From: Mariniblastus sp.
GTDB taxonomy: Bacteria; Planctomycetota; Planctomycetia; Pirellulales; Pirellulaceae
NCBI GenBank assembly: GCA_028823415.1
Contig: JAPKBL010000030.1
Span: 1-45,427, forward strand
DNA length: 45,427 nucleotides
Reading direction: 5' to 3'
This document shows positions 16,484 through 25,030 of the stretch, piece by piece. Positions within the stretch are counted from its first letter, which is position 1, and every line of letters begins with the position of its first letter. Under the pieces are notes generated by a model that did not search any database, was not told the DNA's origin, and was given only the letters and a program-made list of their open reading frames with translations. The translations under genes were made by a program, and so were the position numbers.

Positions 16484-19231
16484 GTGAATCAGGAAATATT
16501 CCCCCGATTTAGCGGGGATTCGCAGTTGCCACTCGAAAGCCTAAGCCAAGCTTGTTACATTTTGGCTATGTCTAAAACTCAGTCTAAAACTCCGATGATG
16601 CAACAGTTTGACGATGCGAAAAAAGCCTGCGGTGACGCACTGCTTTTTTTTCGCATGGGCGACTTTTATGAGCTTTTCCACGACGACGCAAAAGTCGCTG
16701 CCAAGATCCTTGGTCTCACCCTGACCAGTCGCGATAAATCCAATGCGATACCGATGGCGGGATTTCCGTATCACCAGCTCGATTCGTATTTGGGAAAACT
16801 AATTAAGCAGGGTTTTCGAGTCGCGGTTTGTGATCAGGTCGAAGATCCCAAAACAGCAAAAGGCTTAGTGAAACGTGAAGTCGCACAGATTGTTTCCCCG
16901 GGCACGGTGACCGATCAGGCCTTGCTCGATCCGGCAGTGAGTAATTACCTGGTTGCTGTCCTTCCAGAGTTTTCAAAAGGAAAACAAAATGGCGGTGTAG
17001 CAAGTGAAAGTCAATTTGGTGTCTCTTGGGCGGAGACGTCGACCGGCCGGTTCTACACAACGGCGGTTGGGCAAAAGCAACTGGTTGACCTTTTGGCTCG
17101 GTTGGGTGCGAGTGAGATTCTTGTTCCCGATCGTTTCAATGAATTCGACAAAGAACTTTTTCCAGATGCGATGATCACACGTCGCCCGGACTGGAGTTTT
17201 GGAATTCAGTCATCCGAGGATTTACTAAAAAAACAATTGGGAGTTGCCTCGCTTGATGGATTTGGAATTGCGGAATTTGGTCCACTCGCTATCGGTGCCG
17301 CGGGTGGAATTCTGGAGTATTTACGAGAGACTCAAAAAGCGTCACTGGAGCATTTCGATCACATTCAGGCTTACCGCCAGTCCAGTTTTGTCGAGATTGA
17401 TTCTGCCACTTGGCGGAGTCTGGAAATTAGTCAGACGATACGAACGGGACAACGTGAAGGATCGCTGTTTGGTGTGATTGATCGTTGCAAGACTCCGATG
17501 GGGAGTCGCTTGCTCGGAGATTGGTTGACCAACCCGTTGACCGAAATAAAGGAGATCGTTTATCGCCAGGATGCGGTAGGCGAACTGTGTGATGCGCAAT
17601 CGCTTCGCAATGAATTGCGAGAGTACCTCAAAGGCGTTTTTGACCTCCAGCGATTGCTGGCGCGGGTGGCTTCCGGACGGCCTTCACCACGGGACCTGAG
17701 CTACATTGCAAAAACGTTAGCCGCGGTTCCCCAGTTAAAGTCAAAGTTAACCGGTTGTCGAACACTTTGGTTACAGCAACTCGAAGGCGAGCTTGACGAG
17801 TGTATTGATTTGCGAGTGGAGCTTGGGGCCGCACTGGTTGACCCCTGCCCCGCTCAAATGAAAGACGGTGGGTTCATTCAGGAGGGTTTCGACTCGGAAC
17901 TGGATGAGCTGAGAAAACTAGCCGCCGGTGGCAAACAGTGGATCGCAAATTACCAACAGCGGATTTGCGATGAGACGGGAATCCCAAGTCTGAAGGTCGG
18001 ATTTAACAAAGTCTTCGGTTACTATCTTGAATGTACGCACTCCCATCGGGATAAAGTCCCGGCAGATTTTGTTCGCAAACAGACTCTGAAAAATGCGGAG
18101 CGTTACATTACGCCCGAATTGAAGGAGTACGAAGAAAAGGTTTTAGCGGCCGATTCGAAGGCTGATGAGCTTGAACTGAGACTGTTCGAGAATCTGCGTC
18201 AGCTGGTTCGGACTCATACGTCGCGGCTCAAATCCAACGCTCAGATTATTGCGACCCTCGATGCGATCGGAGGGTTGGCTCAGTTGGCGGTGGAGCAAAG
18301 TTATTGTCGTCCTCAATTCGTCGAAGATAGCGTCACCAAGATTGTGGAAGGTCGGCATCCAGTACTTGATATTATTGAGCCGCTCGGTGCATTCATCCCT
18401 AACGATACGGTGATCGATGAGGAACATGGCGTACTACATCTGATCACCGGCCCCAACATGGCTGGAAAGAGTACCTATATTCGTCAGGTCGCGCTCATTA
18501 GCCTACTGGGGCAAATTGGCAGCTTCGTACCTGCCAAAGAAGCGAAACTGGGTTTGGTTGACAAGATTTTTGCCCGGGTCGGTGCGAGTGATGAATTGTC
18601 GCGAGGGCAGTCAACGTTCATGGTCGAAATGACTGAGACGGCTCGTATTCTAAACACGGCGTCTTCACGCAGCCTGGTGATTTTGGATGAAATCGGTCGA
18701 GGGACCAGTACCTACGATGGCGTTTCATTGGCGTGGGCGATTGTCGAGTATTTACACGATCAAATCGGCTGTCGATCTTTATTTGCAACACACTATCACG
18801 AATTGACCGAATTGGAAAAAGATCTCAATGGCGTTAGTAATTTCAATGTAGCGGTTCGTGAGTGGGAGGAGAAAATTGTATTTCTGCACAAGATTGTTCC
18901 CGGTAGTGCAGACAAAAGTTACGGAATTCACGTTGCTCGATTGGCAGGAGTTCCTGGTTGGGTGAATCGTCGTGCTGAACAAATTCTTGAAAAATTAGAG
19001 TCCAGCGGTGAGGTAGAACAGAATCGCGAAATGATCGCCTCGCAAGGCGGTGGTTCAGCAGGCCCGATTCAAATGACGCTCTTTGGAACGCCCCATCATC
19101 CATTGGTCGATAAAATAAAATCGCTTGATGCGAACGCGCTAACGCCGATGAACGCGCTTCAAATCTTGCATGATTGGCAAACGGAACTCGTTGAAGATGC
19201 GGATGCTGTGATTCCCAAACTGGGTGAGTGA
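16484..19231 (+). CDS. mutS: DNA mismatch repair protein MutS
   Basis: MutS binds mismatches and small loops and, with MutL, starts repair. The protein of up to 915 residues shows all family domains: the mismatch-reading motif in FFRMGDFYELFHDDA near residue 56, connector and lever domains, clamp near 480-560, and the ABC-type ATPase. Walker A is TGPNMAGKSTYIRQ near 656 and Walker B is VILDEIGRGTSTYDG near 731. The GTG at 16484 has GGGGGA just upstream, but the ATG at 16568 gives an N-terminus closer to most MutS proteins and lacks a ribosome-binding site; the start is therefore uncertain by 28 residues. mutL is not adjacent. A 12-bp inverted repeat overlaps the stop codon. Confidence 0.97.
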   Translation: MNQEIFPRFSGDSQLPLESLSQACYILAMSKTQSKTPMMQQFDDAKKACGDALLFFRMGDFYELFHDDAKVAAKILGLTLTSRDKSNAIPMAGFPYHQLDSYLGKLIKQGFRVAVCDQVEDPKTAKGLVKREVAQIVSPGTVTDQALLDPAVSNYLVAVLPEFSKGKQNGGVASESQFGVSWAETSTGRFYTTAVGQKQLVDLLARLGASEILVPDRFNEFDKELFPDAMITRRPDWSFGIQSSEDLLKKQLGVASLDGFGIAEFGPLAIGAAGGILEYLRETQKASLEHFDHIQAYRQSSFVEIDSATWRSLEISQTIRTGQREGSLFGVIDRCKTPMGSRLLGDWLTNPLTEIKEIVYRQDAVGELCDAQSLRNELREYLKGVFDLQRLLARVASGRPSPRDLSYIAKTLAAVPQLKSKLTGCRTLWLQQLEGELDECIDLRVELGAALVDPCPAQMKDGGFIQEGFDSELDELRKLAAGGKQWIANYQQRICDETGIPSLKVGFNKVFGYYLECTHSHRDKVPADFVRKQTLKNAERYITPELKEYEEKVLAADSKADELELRLFENLRQLVRTHTSRLKSNAQIIATLDAIGGLAQLAVEQSYCRPQFVEDSVTKIVEGRHPVLDIIEPLGAFIPNDTVIDEEHGVLHLITGPNMAGKSTYIRQVALISLLGQIGSFVPAKEAKLGLVDKIFARVGASDELSRGQSTFMVEMTETARILNTASSRSLVILDEIGRGTSTYDGVSLAWAIVEYLHDQIGCRSLFATHYHELTELEKDLNGVSNFNVAVREWEEKIVFLHKIVPGSADKSYGIHVARLAGVPGWVNRRAEQILEKLESSGEVEQNREMIASQGGGSAGPIQMTLFGTPHHPLVDKIKSLDANALTPMNALQILHDWQTELVEDADAVIPKLGE

Positions 19232-19242
19232 GTTTGGGAATC
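19210..19242. terminator. Perfect 12-bp inverted repeat over the mutS stop codon
   Basis: GATTCCCAAACT (19210-19221) pairs with AGTTTGGGAATC (19231-19242) around a 9-base loop that holds the penultimate codons; the stop TGA spans 19229-19231. No T-tract follows on either strand, so this is not a standard intrinsic terminator. It could end transcription by another route, protect the 3' end, or be a protein site between mutS and the convergent gene. Confidence 0.55.
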
Positions 19243-19409
19243 AGCGATAGTATGCCGTAGCGTTTCAATTTCAAATTTGATTTTTTGATGTTACTGAGGC
19301 TGGGTTCAGCATTTAATTTTCACTCTGCTGTTTCCTCAACGAAGCCACACGATTGGCAAGCCGATCTTGAAAACCTAACGAGGCAACGATCGTTGGGAAA
19401 TTATGATGC

Positions 19410-20033
19410 TTAATTTGTGGGGCTGTCGATTAGCCAGTCGCCGTCAATTTGACGAAACACAATTGAGGCATCTCGATCACCGATTTTGATCCGACCGATC
19501 ATCTGATGATTCTCGAGATTGGCGGAGGTGAAAATGAGATCTTGCATGGGAGGTCGGGTGGCTAATTTAGAAATCTCATTGTGGAATTTGGGCAGGTCTT
19601 TGATTTTTGCACCAAGTTTTTCGGTGAATCCCGGCATCCCTACTGAGCCAGCGCCATAAGTGGCCATGGCATGATTGATGGCGTTTTGGGTCAATCCGTG
19701 GTCGTCGAGAAGTTTTAAAAACCGATCTCCAGCACTCGGGCTTTGGACGGCTAATTGCATTAGATTCAATGCGGCGGATCCGGCTTGACGATTTTTTTCT
19801 GAGGTTGTTAGGCAGGCTAGTCGAGCGGCTTGATTATCAGAATTAATTGCCGCTACCATCGTTTCAAAACTAGCCCGCGGGGTACTTAAATCAAGGTTTT
19901 CAAGAGGATCGGGCTGCGAAGTGGTCGGGGCTTGGTCCTTTTTCTCTGGGATGCATCCGGTGTTGAGCAATGCAATTCCGAAGACCGTCGCGAGGGACAG
20001 GCTCAAGCTGCCTAGCCAAAGAGTCTTCTGCAT
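19410..20033 (-). CDS. Putative lipoprotein of unknown function
   Basis: The 207-residue protein starts at ATG 20033 and has a hydrophobic signal ending in LLNTGC, with Cys at residue 27. The lipobox is imperfect because position -3 is Asn, yet a lipoprotein is still the best reading. The segment TPRASFETMVAAINSDNQAARLACLT and the ending IVFRQIDGDWLIDSP resemble DUF4878 or NTF2-like envelope proteins, where a helical N-part packs on a curved sheet; this is a weak match made by eye. No catalytic residues are apparent. It lies between mutS (convergent) and the RNase P RNA gene (same strand, about 70 bases upstream), so readthrough from rnpB is conceivable. Confidence 0.75.
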   Translation of the reverse strand: MQKTLWLGSLSLSLATVFGIALLNTGCIPEKKDQAPTTSQPDPLENLDLSTPRASFETMVAAINSDNQAARLACLTTSEKNRQAGSAALNLMQLAVQSPSAGDRFLKLLDDHGLTQNAINHAMATYGAGSVGMPGFTEKLGAKIKDLPKFHNEISKLATRPPMQDLIFTSANLENHQMIGRIKIGDRDASIVFRQIDGDWLIDSPTN

Positions 20034-20102
20034 CGACTTCCCCTTCGTTTTAAGCGAGGCCCGTGCGATTCGCGTTGGTCAAACACTCCGAAAGCAAAAA
20101 AA

Positions 20103-20475
20103 CGAGTTGGCCGTAAGCCGGGTCCTGTAGCCGGTTTGCACCGGCGACGATCATTTATCTAGGCGTGACATTGCTGGCACACTCAAGCAGCCTACCCGAA
20201 AGTCAAAATGCGGCGGACAGCCGCTTCTTTCTGTTTGGCCTTGCTCCGGATGGGGTTTACCAAGCTATTCGAGTCGCCCCGAATACTGGTGGGCTCTTAC
20301 CCCACCTTTTCACCCTTACCTGATCTTTGGTGAACCAAAATTCAGGCGGTTTATTTTCTGTTGCACTTTCCCTAATCTCACGATCGGTCGGCGTTACCGA
20401 CCATCCTGTCCTGTGGAGCCCGGACTTTCCTCTCGTAAACCCAATGGCTTACCAGCGATCGCCTGACCAACTCGG
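20103..20475 (-). ncRNA. rnpB: RNase P RNA, bacterial type A
   Basis: This is the catalytic RNA that removes 5' leaders from pre-tRNAs. Read on the - strand, the near-universal core GAGGAAAGTCCGGGCTCC is present about 40 bases from the 5' end, followed by CACAGGACAGGATGG. A GGGTAAGAGCCCACC stretch in the middle supplies the L15 GGT that pairs with the tRNA CCA end. The 3' part contains CCGGCTTACGGCC. The ends pair as helix P1 (GAGTTGG near 20473 with CCAACTC near 20104). The length of about 373 bases fits type A. Seven T residues follow the 3' end on the - strand (20102-20096). Boundaries are uncertain by a few bases. Confidence 0.97.
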
Positions 20476-20481
20476 ATGGTT

Positions 20482-20487
20482 AGTGTA
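20482..20487 (-). promoter_or_regulatory. rnpB: Possible -10 element for rnpB
   Basis: On the - strand, TACACT lies seven bases before the inferred 5' end of the RNA at 20475, the right spacing for a -10 box. A matching -35 element was not recognised. Confidence 0.35.
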
Positions 20488-20610
20488 ACGGGTACTCGAT
20501 CGATTGGTGCGGAATTTTCGAAATTCTGAGGGAATGTGCGCCTCTAATTCCAGAGCAGGCCGAGAAATCAAATGGGCGGGCTGGAATCTTCTACGGCATC
20601 TTCGGTACGG

Positions 20611-21093
20611 TTAATTCAGCGGATTCAGCGAATCAATCACCTTATCGATTGCGTTGAGCGAGCGGTTAGTTATTACGATTCGGTCGTTTGGATGTAGGGC
20701 ATAGTTTTGTTCTTGCATTACCGTTTTTCCGCCCGATTGGTATTCGACTGGCATCTTAAGACCCCGTCCCGTTTCTTTCACAATTCGATAGACGAGAATG
20801 TCCATCGAACGATACCTTTGAGTCGCGCCGGAGCGTTCAAGTGCATCCTGCACGGTGATTGGACCATCGATTTGACCTTCGAAGACCTCGTCGGAGTTGA
20901 AGCCGCCGCTCATTTCAACTCGATACATATCCGAGGTGTTTTCCTGGGCCCCTTCGGTGGGCAATTGAGCTTCGGTCATCGCCACTTTACCTCCCATGCC
21001 CGCTATACAGCCGATGGAAGACATGGTGGTTAGCCCAATAAAAAGCAGCAGGCTATAACGAAGGACTGATTTGAGGGTATTTTTTGGACTCAT
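20611..21093 (-). CDS. Lipoprotein-like protein with SLBB-like domain
   Basis: The 160-residue protein has a hydrophobic signal segment followed by SSIGC near residue 29, a weak lipobox. Residues about 55-155 look like a soluble-ligand-binding beta-grasp (SLBB) unit as seen in polysaccharide export proteins: GPITVQDALERSGATQRYRS, then IVKETGRGLKMPVEYQSG and NYALHPNDRIVITNRS, the latter matching the usual LxPGDRVxV ending. A full Poly_export domain is missing, so it is not a complete Wza-type exporter. A link to the Wzc-like kinase 5 kb away is possible but speculative. The N-terminal region MSGGFNSDEVFEGQ is not recognised. Confidence 0.78.
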   Translation of the reverse strand: MSPKNTLKSVLRYSLLLFIGLTTMSSIGCIAGMGGKVAMTEAQLPTEGAQENTSDMYRVEMSGGFNSDEVFEGQIDGPITVQDALERSGATQRYRSMDILVYRIVKETGRGLKMPVEYQSGGKTVMQEQNYALHPNDRIVITNRSLNAIDKVIDSLNPLN

Positions 21094-21391
21094 GGCGTTA
21101 CCGATTGTTCCGAATTAGTTTGTGAGCATAACCAGGCGTTAAACTTTCCCTAGACCCCCCACCTGATACAATCCGCATCGGCAAGTCAGCAGCCGATCTT
21201 TAGCGATTTGATCGAGATCCAAGAAAAACTCATCTTTTCCATCGAAACAGGGCCACCAACGCGGCTGACTTGCTCTGTTTGCTAGCGTGCAATGGGGGCG
21301 AAAGCGTCGCGTTATTCGTGTAAAAGAAATTAGCGTCTGCGGCTGTGATGGCGTGACTTGAGAAATGATCTCACTGAGTTGATTGGAAAAA

Positions 21392-22198
21392 ATGGGAAGT
21401 TGGCAAGGAAAAGTAGTGATAGTGACGGGAGGCTCTGGTGGGCTGGGCCTCGCGATCGGCTGCGCGTTTTCGCAAGCCGGTGCGACGGTGGTTTTGTTAT
21501 CTCGAAATGAGGAAAAACTTCGAAGTGTATGTGAGCTGAGGGCTAAGTCGAGCATCCATTTAGACTGGGTTCTAGGAGACGTCACGAGCGATTCGAGCAT
21601 TGAGGCGGCCGTCGAGAGCACGTTGAAGAAGCACGGTCGCATTGATCTATTGGTAAATAACGTTGGTAAATCGACGCGAGTGGAATTGTTAAATTGTTCA
21701 GTTGGGCAATACGCCGAATTGATGGAGATGAATCTATATTCAGCGATTCGTTGTACGTTGGCGACGATGGACGCGCTCAAAGCTACTTCGGGACAGGTTG
21801 TTAATATTGGATCGCTGGCCTCAAAAACCGGCTGGCCTAAGGTAGCGCCCTACTCGGTGAGTAAGCATGGATTGGCAGCGTTCAGTCATCAATTGCGTTT
21901 GGAGGGGCCACAAAATGTGAGCTGTTTACACGTATGCCCGGGCCCGATTCGTCGAGATGATGCGGGCACGCGTTATGATGCTCAAGCGAGTGAGATGGCA
22001 GAGTCCGTTGCACAACCGGGAGCGGGGGTCAAGCTAAAAGGAATTGATCCTGATGTGCTTGCCCGTAAAATTGTTCGTCAGTGCGAGCGTCGTAAACCAG
22101 AGTTGGTGATTCCTTGGCATGCGAAAATTTTGTTTACAATTACTCAGCTCTCCCCCAAAATTGGTGATTTTTTGTTGATGAGATCCAATCGGAGCTAA
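21392..22198 (+). CDS. Short-chain dehydrogenase/reductase
   Basis: The 268-residue protein is a classical SDR that oxidises or reduces an alcohol/ketone with NAD(P). TGGSGGLGLAIG (near residue 11) is the Rossmann motif, NNVGK near 88 stands for the NNAG motif, and the catalytic set is Ser in NIGSLAS near 141 with YSVSK near 155. PGPIRRD follows. The C-terminal extension with ITQLSPKIGDFLLM is hydrophobic. An in-frame TTG at 21383 would add three residues; the ATG at 21392 is taken. Substrate cannot be named. A 15-bp tandem array follows about 70 bases after the stop. Confidence 0.93.
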   Translation: MGSWQGKVVIVTGGSGGLGLAIGCAFSQAGATVVLLSRNEEKLRSVCELRAKSSIHLDWVLGDVTSDSSIEAAVESTLKKHGRIDLLVNNVGKSTRVELLNCSVGQYAELMEMNLYSAIRCTLATMDALKATSGQVVNIGSLASKTGWPKVAPYSVSKHGLAAFSHQLRLEGPQNVSCLHVCPGPIRRDDAGTRYDAQASEMAESVAQPGAGVKLKGIDPDVLARKIVRQCERRKPELVIPWHAKILFTITQLSPKIGDFLLMRSNRS

Positions 22199-22270
22199 GG
22201 GCTGGTTGTGTCATATTTGTTTTCGGAGAAACCTCAAACCTACGGATTCAGTCACGAGGGTTGGTTCGCA

Positions 22271-22337
22271 GTTGAGTGGTTGTCTGTTGAGTGGTTGTCT
22301 GTTGAGTGGTTGTCTGTTGAGTGGTTGTCTGTTGAGT
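22271..22337. repeat. 15-bp tandem repeat, about 4.5 copies
   Basis: GTTGAGTGGTTGTCT is repeated four times without a mismatch (22271-22330), followed by GTTGAGT (22331-22337). It lies in the leader of the small lipoprotein gene whose ATG is at 22384. Confidence 0.95.
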
Positions 22338-22383
22338 TAAAATATAATGAGATATTGTGGTCGCAGAGAGAGATTTTCAGGAA

Positions 22384-22650
22384 ATGGTTTTGACAGATAA
22401 ACGCAATGCAATCCCTTACTTCTTGCTGCTGCTGGCAGGGTTCGCAGGGCTTTCGGGCTGCAAAGTTTCAGGGAATCCGTGGGAGATTTCGGACCAGTCT
22501 CGGCCTGTTGCAGAGCGAAATTTACCGCAGTCAATTTACGCGCCGATGCCAACAATTTTGCCAAGCGTTCACGGAGCTGCTATTGAAACGGATCAATCAC
22601 TCGAAACGGAGCTTGATCTGCTGAGTGAACTTCATATTGAAATAGAGTAG
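22384..22650 (+). CDS. Small lipoprotein of unknown function
   Basis: The 88-residue protein is predicted from a good signal: basic DKR, a hydrophobic run IPYFLLLLAGFAG, and lipobox LSGC with Cys near residue 26. The mature part of about 60 residues is proline-rich in the middle and acidic at the end (ETELDLLSELHIEIE). The ATG at 22384 follows AGGAA closely; the frame is open further upstream, but the lipoprotein signal fits this start. No family is recognised. A tandem array lies about 50 bases upstream and may sit in its leader. Confidence 0.68.
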   Translation: MVLTDKRNAIPYFLLLLAGFAGLSGCKVSGNPWEISDQSRPVAERNLPQSIYAPMPTILPSVHGAAIETDQSLETELDLLSELHIEIE

Positions 22651-22711
22651 GCTGTCTCGCGGATGTAGTCTGCCGCTTTAGTGGCCTTGCCGGGGATGAA
22701 AGGCTCGCTGC

Positions 22712-23932
22712 TCAACGCCCTTGGCGATCAAAAGAGTCTGCACCGAGTTTCCGGATAACCATCGAAATCGAGAGGATGGCGAGGAGGATTCCGGCAAGGG
22801 TGGCAGCATCGACCGAGGGAGATGGCCAAACCGGGACGAACGTGAAGGCTCGCCATGTTAACAAGTGCAAGAGCGTTGCCACGAAGACAGTGATGGATGG
22901 AGTGATTGCGCCTGTTCGGTCTCCCCTGGCCGTCATTAGTACAACCACTTGGATTAATAAAAAGAAGAGTGTCACCGATAAAGCGGACTGCCAGCCAAGG
23001 AAAATCCCGACAAGTGACAGCGAAGCGATGACGTCGTCAACGCCATTAAATTGCTCGATGGTGGATTGGTCAATACGATCAGCCAGTATCCGCTTGGGGT
23101 TTAAAGTTGCCCACGAGCTAAGTAATCCACACGCGGCTCCGGCGGTTAAGCCGTACGCGAGTGTGATGAGCTGGGTGGTTGATCCGCGAGCCATGTCGAT
23201 CAGATGGTGGGTATCGATGTGCCATGAAATAAACATCATATTGGGCCAAACAAATGGTAATCCGAAGCCGAAGATCAGCCCCCAAAAAAACACATTCCTT
23301 GGAACCTGCAAGCGTTCTGAGCGAATGAGCGAGAAGGTAAATAAAAGGCAAATGAGAACCAAATGATAAGATGCGATTTGAATCAAATCCCATTTGGGAT
23401 CAAATATTAGATGTTCAAATCCTCGAGATGGAACAAGGTCCCGAATCGGTAGATTGAACCCGCCTGCCAAGATTTCAAGGGAGCATATCAGTAGAAAGAC
23501 GCAACCGAGAAAGACCTCAACGATCAGGTAACGGGGAGGAATGGGAGCTCGGCAGGATCTGCATTGCCCTGAATTTCGAATCCACCCAAAAACTGGCAGG
23601 TTGTCACTAAATAATAGCTCTGTTTCGCAAAACGGACACATGCTCGAACCATTTACGCCGCGGCCACGGGGAAGACGCCAAGCGACCACATTTAGAAAGC
23701 TTGCAAAGCATCCGCCCAGAAAAAAAATCCAGATCACGCCCAGTAATTTCATGAGCGCGGCCTGTGAAGATTCGATGTATCTCCAGTACTCCAAGGCGCC
23801 GATGGGGAGCTGTGATAATTTTATTAGTGTGGAGGTCAGTAAGGGGATTAGGATCAGTAAAATGAAAATCAATGCAAGAAGAAGCCATCCAATCGTTTTG
23901 CTAACGAGAATGAATTTTGCTTGCTTATCCAT
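22712..23932 (-). CDS. Prepilin peptidase-like (A24 family) membrane protein, catalytic Asp apparently missing
   Basis: The 406-residue protein has about nine membrane segments. Residues 72-140 match the N-terminal domain of type IV prepilin peptidases: FASFLNVVAWRLPRGRG, then the zinc-type pairs CPFC (99-102) and CRSC (124-127), with IPPRYLIVEV. In the peptidase part, the second active-site motif GxGD appears as GVDD (297-300) before VIASLSLVGIFLGW. The first motif, normally ID followed by a short loop and PD, reads IRSERLQVPRN (203-213), so the first catalytic Asp seems replaced by Arg. A long insertion separates the two. It may keep only a methylation or structural role. The DUF1559 prepilin-like gene lies 2 kb away on the same strand. 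Confidence 0.85.
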   Translation of the reverse strand: MDKQAKFILVSKTIGWLLLALIFILLILIPLLTSTLIKLSQLPIGALEYWRYIESSQAALMKLLGVIWIFFLGGCFASFLNVVAWRLPRGRGVNGSSMCPFCETELLFSDNLPVFGWIRNSGQCRSCRAPIPPRYLIVEVFLGCVFLLICSLEILAGGFNLPIRDLVPSRGFEHLIFDPKWDLIQIASYHLVLICLLFTFSLIRSERLQVPRNVFFWGLIFGFGLPFVWPNMMFISWHIDTHHLIDMARGSTTQLITLAYGLTAGAACGLLSSWATLNPKRILADRIDQSTIEQFNGVDDVIASLSLVGIFLGWQSALSVTLFFLLIQVVVLMTARGDRTGAITPSITVFVATLLHLLTWRAFTFVPVWPSPSVDAATLAGILLAILSISMVIRKLGADSFDRQGR

Positions 23933-23988
23933 GGTAACTCAACGCTGGAGTCCAAGATTGGCCGCTCTCGGGCAACCGATCTAAAATG

Positions 23989-24252
23989 TTAGGAAGCTGA
24001 TTCGGCGGGTGAGTCGAGTGTCTTGTGTGTGCCGTCGCACTTGGGAGCACTGGAGGTGTGTTTGCACTGGCAATAATACGCTGTTTCTGTTTCTGTCGCC
24101 TCAAAAACCATCGGCACAAAGCTTGTTCCTTTGTGTTTGCCATCGCAAAACGGCTGATTTTCCGAGATGCCACAGGTGCAATAAGCGTATTTTTTCCCAG
24201 CTTCTAGCTCGACTTGTTTTGGGAAGCAGGCGGCAATTTTTGGTTTGTCCAT
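23989..24252 (-). CDS. Double CDGSH iron-sulfur protein
   Basis: The 87-residue soluble protein contains two CDGSH-type [2Fe-2S] motifs. The first has Cys25, Cys27, Cys36 and His40 (CTC ... FCDGKH); the second has Cys61, Cys63, Cys72 and His76 (CQC ... KCDGTH). Both keep the three-Cys one-His ligand set, so two clusters are expected. Proteins of this class carry electrons or transfer clusters; the partner here is unknown. It has no signal peptide. The gene is 56 bases upstream of the prepilin peptidase-like gene on the same strand and could be co-transcribed. Confidence 0.93.
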   Translation of the reverse strand: MDKPKIAACFPKQVELEAGKKYAYCTCGISENQPFCDGKHKGTSFVPMVFEATETETAYYCQCKHTSSAPKCDGTHKTLDSPAESAS

Positions 24253-24395
24253 AATTATTTCTTGTTATTCAGGGGGCTGAAATTGAAGGGCGCCTTGTAC
24301 CGACAAAGGATCGTTACAACATAGATAAAGGAGGGTAACTCCAATAGAGCAGCCGAGCAAATAGTTCTCTGTGGCTTGCTTGGTTTAGCCTAACG

Positions 24396-24423
24396 AAAAA
24401 GAGCTCTCGAAAATCGAGAGCTC
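24396..24423 (-). terminator. Rho-independent terminator after the small lipoprotein gene
   Basis: GAGCTCTCGA (24401-24410) and TCGAGAGCTC (24414-24423) form a perfect 10-bp stem with a 3-base loop. Read on the - strand it is followed by TTTTT (24400-24396). It lies 65 bases after the stop of the gene ending at 24488. Confidence 0.9.
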
Positions 24424-24487
24424 TCAGGAGGTTATCTTTTTACGTACCACACAAGCTGAGCAGGGTTTTTGCCGAAGAATGCTTCGG

Positions 24488-25000
24488 CTACTTGCTAGTC
24501 ATCTCGAACGGGTATGATTCCAATCCACCAGCAGGCACTTCGACGACAAATTGTCGAGCTCCTCCGTTCTCGTAAATTCGTGGGATTTTTGGATATTTAT
24601 TCTGTTGGGCTTTTGCCGCATTGACTGCCGTTCGGTCTGCTGATCCGTCGCCGTCTGCACCTTCCATCGCATCCGAAAGGGCTGACTCGTCCACTTCATC
24701 CCATTCAAATTCAACTTTGTGTAGCCAAACCATTGCTCCGGGATTCTCGTATCGATCTTCCAAACTGAATTTTCCTTCACTGTCAGTGACGGCAGTGGAG
24801 TAAGGGCCAGGGGCCGAATTCCCAGTTGCTGGTTCCGGATAGAAAGTAACCCTAATTCCCGAAAGAGGATTCCCGTCGAGCGTGACCACGCCTGAGACTG
24901 GCGCATTTGAACCACTGCCTCCGCAGCCAACCAAGGTACTGATACTAAAAAGACCGGCCAGAAACAGAATTGAAAGGCTACTGATTTGTATTTTCATCAT
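24488..25000 (-). CDS. Lipoprotein with carboxypeptidase-regulatory-like domain
   Basis: The 170-residue protein has lipobox LVGC near residue 26, directly followed by GGSGSN. The mature part starts with a transthyretin-like beta unit: APVSGVVTLDGNPLSGIRVTFYPE, then STAVTDSEGKFSLED. This domain is common in planctomycete lipoproteins and often stands next to DUF1559 genes, as here. The C-terminal half has an acidic stretch and a closing strand (ARQFVVEVPAGGLESYPFEM). The start may be either of two successive Met codons. It lies 85 bases downstream of the DUF1559 gene on the same strand, with a terminator-like hairpin between. Function is unknown; a cell-envelope role is inferred. Confidence 0.9.
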   Translation of the reverse strand: MMKIQISSLSILFLAGLFSISTLVGCGGSGSNAPVSGVVTLDGNPLSGIRVTFYPEPATGNSAPGPYSTAVTDSEGKFSLEDRYENPGAMVWLHKVEFEWDEVDESALSDAMEGADGDGSADRTAVNAAKAQQNKYPKIPRIYENGGARQFVVEVPAGGLESYPFEMTSK

Positions 25001-25030
25001 TTATTCTCACATGGGTGTCCGTAAAATATA

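Noticed and set aside
21139..21780. 213-residue frame on the - strand
   Set aside because: It runs antisense through the short-chain dehydrogenase gene, which has clear motifs; no protein features.
22208..22393. 61-residue open frame with VEWLS repeats
   Set aside because: It comes from the 15-bp tandem array; there is no ribosome-binding site and no known family.
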